From positions 1 to 31,080 of the forward strand of contig JALCCG010000251.1 in assembly GCA_023212695.1 (NCBI GenBank): a DNA stretch of 31,080 nucleotides. The letters run 5' to 3'. Below are positions 28,991 to 31,080 of this stretch, one piece after another. Within the stretch, counting starts at the first letter, position 1; every line of letters starts with the position of its first letter. The stretch comes from Sporisorium sorghi (lineage: Eukaryota; Basidiomycota; Ustilaginomycetes; Ustilaginales; Ustilaginaceae). Below the pieces are notes generated by a model. The model was given only the letters and a program-made list of their open reading frames with translations. It had not been told where the DNA came from and made no database searches. The position numbers and the translations under genes are program-made.

Positions 28991-29086
28991 TCTGGCTGGT
29001 CGGTTGGAAGCACTCAACACACGCTTGTTTTCTCTTCCGTCTTATTCTCGCGTGAGCAACATACGATCTTATTCATGTGAACACAC
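28991..29086 (-). repeat. Conserved 3' flank block of secreted-protein family, unit 3
   Basis: It starts tctggctggtcggttgg and ends at catgtgaaca. The minus strand reads GAATAAGATC, as in unit 2. It lies about 75 bp beyond the stop of the gene at 29160. Confidence 0.75.
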
Positions 29087-29159
29087 AGAGGATCATTCGG
29101 CAAAGGGAAAGGGGAGAATTAGAGGTCGGTCGCATCGAGAAGACGTCTGCTTTGCCACC

Positions 29160-29714
29160 TCAGGTGTTGTGCCTGACGACGTAACCCTCGGGAATTGGAC
29201 GGACCGAGAGATCATCGATCTGCTGCGATTGGAACAGCCTTGTTGGAACGGTCACGGTAGTATCGGGAAGTAAGTAAAACGTTTGATCCGTCGTTCCGAA
29301 TCGGAAGAATTGCGGGGTCGATGTTGGGTTGACCAAGCGAATCCCTGTGCCGTCAGTATTGTGCCTGGCTGTGGCACCTCCCTGGCCTACATTTCCGACC
29401 TTGGTCCAGCCTGAGCGCTCGAGAGCAGGGACACTGCTAGACCTTACCATCCAGTGCGCTACACCGTCGATGCGTGACTCCACAAGGTCGATGACGTGGT
29501 CGCCGGATTCGCCCTCAGCTGCGATGTAAGGGGCTCGGATGGAGTCGACCGTGTTGCTTGCATGGTGGGCCGCTCCCAGAAGTGGTTCTTCAAGGGAAGA
29601 CCTGAGATTCGCGAACGGCCACCACGGTGGCGGCGCTCGGCAGAGGGTGGCAACGAGGGTGAGGAAAACGCAAAAGCGGATGATGGAGGGCGACATCGAG
29701 GGAAGGAATCGCAT
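29160..29714 (-). CDS. Small secreted protein, single family domain (candidate effector)
   Basis: A 184-residue product from the ATG at 29714 (MRFLPSMSPS). A signal peptide (about 1-29, core FCVFLTLVATLC) is followed by a segment nearly identical in plan to the triple-repeat gene (APPPWW, SLEEPLLGAA, NTVDSIRAP). One family domain follows (about 75-184): IDGVAHWMVRSSSVPAL, GTGIRLVNP, FFRFGTTDQTFYLLPDTT, and a C-terminal VRPIPEGYVVRHNT. There is no cysteine after the signal peptide. It is the shortest member and may be nearest the ancestral one-domain form; the N-terminal half groups it with the triple-repeat gene. The function is unknown. Confidence 0.85.
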   Translation of the reverse strand: MRFLPSMSPSIIRFCVFLTLVATLCRAPPPWWPFANLRSSLEEPLLGAAHHASNTVDSIRAPYIAAEGESGDHVIDLVESRIDGVAHWMVRSSSVPALERSGWTKVGNVGQGGATARHNTDGTGIRLVNPTSTPQFFRFGTTDQTFYLLPDTTVTVPTRLFQSQQIDDLSVRPIPEGYVVRHNT

Positions 29715-29809
29715 TCTTGAGCCTGGCGCGTCAGCTTGCAATGAAAAGGAAAGAGACAAGGAGGCGATGGATGAGGATGGAGAGGGAAAGCAAAGCTCGA
29801 AGGAGGCCG

Positions 29810-29818
29810 GTATTTATG
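29810..29818 (-). promoter_or_regulatory. TATA-like box of the third family gene
   Basis: CATAAATAC on the minus strand, about 100 bp before the ATG at 29714, in the same position as in the two paralogs. Confidence 0.65.
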
Positions 29819-30823
29819 CCTCCTTTTCCCTCCCGCAACACAGCCGGCCCACCGACCAGGACAAAACCTTCACCGAGCTAGGTCATCATTTTAAGCCGTA
29901 AGTGAGCTCAAGTCGGCGTCTCGATGCCAAGACTACCACCACCACCAGCCTTTTTCACGCTTCATTTCCTCCAACCTCCCACATAACGGGACGATGAGCT
30001 CACTGAACAGAGCTGGTGCGCCCAGGTTGAAGACCGCCAAGCCAGACCAAGCAGCCCTGACCCGGCATAACCACAATGAGGGAAAGAATGAGCCACAGAC
30101 GTAAGTGGACCACAATGGCAAGATGAAAGGCGGCTGTTACCGCAGTGGTTCCAAGTGGGTGTTCTTGACTTGGTTAAAATTACGTTTTGTGCGGGTTTAC
30201 GGGTCGCACGGTCGAAGAGCTGTGCCTGAGGGTGGGACGTACAGATGTTAGGGTAGGTAGGGATTCGGTGGGTGTCGGTCCTCGGAGTCTGAGAATATCG
30301 ATCACAGCGACGGCGAGGCTCGAGAAAAGGTCGACGGTGTGTGCATGAGCAACGTCTGCACCTCCCCCGTCGACCAACTCGTGATCACACTTTCGACCGG
30401 GGTTTTTCGCTCTGTTGAAACGCAGTCGACGCTTGCTTACGCTGCCATCGGCGAGACCGCCGTGACTCGACGTGCTCGATGCTTGCCCACCACAACCACA
30501 CGTGGGTCGGCGGGTCCACGTCCCTTGCTCGTGCACGGGCTAAATTTACGCATCGGGAACGACTTCATCTGCGGCGACTTTGTAAGCCCCACTCGGCTCC
30601 ACAATGGCCGAGACAAAGCACACTGTTGAGGCTTGGCGACAACGTCCCGCTCTCATCAAAGGGTTGCTGTTGCAGAACAAATGTGGTTTGCAGCAGAGCC
30701 CCCCATGTTGGCGCGGTGCGTCGTGGGCGCTAATTTCGATGAACAGGAGCAGAGAGCACACGTCTCAGCAGTTGCTTCTCTGCAGTTGTGCGAAACTGCT
30801 CTTCGCCTTCGAAGTTTGAGTTG
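29819..30823. other. Intergenic region, no supported gene
   Basis: The left part (to about 30010) resembles the upstream flank of the middle paralog (shared gatgccaagac, gatgagctca and cgcttcattt stretches) and is probably the third gene's promoter. Beyond that several short frames exist on both strands (for example 30180-30536 minus, 30604-30819 plus), without domains or paralogs. The 30604 ATG has a good context, but the 71-residue product is unrecognised. Confidence 0.55.
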
Positions 30824-30939
30824 TAACGTGTATCACGTAGATGTGGAATTCACGTAGGTGTGGAATTGAGGGGGACTTGCCTGTTTTGGCCCAAATTTCG
30901 CAAGTCCCCCTCAATTCCACATCTACGTGATACACGTTA
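30824..30939. repeat. Strong inverted repeat (hairpin) with a 17-bp arm duplication
   Basis: The right arm (30900-30939, 40 nt) is the exact reverse complement of the left arm (30824-30880, 57 nt) once an extra 17-bp unit in the left arm is removed. That unit is a near-copy of its neighbour (cacgtagatgtggaatt / cacgtaggtgtggaatt). The spacer is 19 nt. It could be a miniature transposon or a fold-back assembly product; no coding sequence is involved. Confidence 0.85.
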
Positions 30940-31006
30940 GCAGCTCCTTGAGGCAGACAGGCAAAGCGATCGAGAAAAGCGACAACGCACGACGAAGACG
31001 GGAGGG

Positions 31007-31080
<74 letters not shown>
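31007..31080. repeat. Poly-A tract at right edge
   Basis: 74 A residues end the window, mirroring the left edge. The most likely explanation is a contig ending in a homopolymer that could not be crossed. Confidence 0.95.

Noticed and set aside
30604..30819. 71-residue frame with a good ATG context near the right end
   Set aside because: No recognisable domain, signal peptide or paralog; too little to call a gene.

Overview
The window reads as nuclear DNA of a basidiomycete, most likely a smut fungus (Ustilaginomycetes). Genes are compact with few short GT..AG introns (68-110 bp). There is a spermidine synthase/saccharopine dehydrogenase fusion of the basidiomycete type, and a run of small secreted-protein paralogs at one end, as in smut effector clusters. 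The species cannot be named from the sequence. Both ends are long poly-A tracts, and a poly-G/10-N scar lies at 14375-14583, so this is probably a complete draft scaffold with one join inside it.

Region 1 (1-11666), cell-wall glucan block: three KRE6/SKN1-type type II membrane proteins of the GH16 fold (135-1964 minus, 5288-7015 plus, 9834-11666 plus with one intron). Between the second and third lies a two-exon minus-strand gene for a ROT1-like ER protein. In yeast both KRE6 and ROT1 are needed for normal beta-1,6-glucan, so four consecutive genes point to one pathway.

Region 2 (11888-20377), metabolic genes around a transposon graveyard: a five-exon Baeyer-Villiger-type flavin monooxygenase on the minus strand; then the assembly scar, an AT-rich repeat stretch, and a Mutator-like transposase remnant that looks interrupted by a 1.08 kb element with 82-bp inverted termini; then an acyl/aryl-CoA ligase of the 4CL type ending in a peroxisomal AKL tripeptide.

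Region 3 (20466-25073), housekeeping: TAF11, a TFIID subunit (minus, two exons), diverging from the spermidine synthase-saccharopine dehydrogenase fusion gene (plus).

Region 4 (25151-30010), secreted-protein family: three minus-strand genes that share a signal peptide, a ~110-120 residue domain I do not recognise, a TATA-like box about 90-100 bp upstream, an upstream motif and a 3' flanking block. They look like a tandem segmental duplication. The first gene carries three copies of the domain, the other two carry one. The middle gene has TTG where its sisters have ATG. The last kilobase holds no convincing gene but has a strong 40-bp-arm hairpin whose left arm contains a 17-bp duplication.
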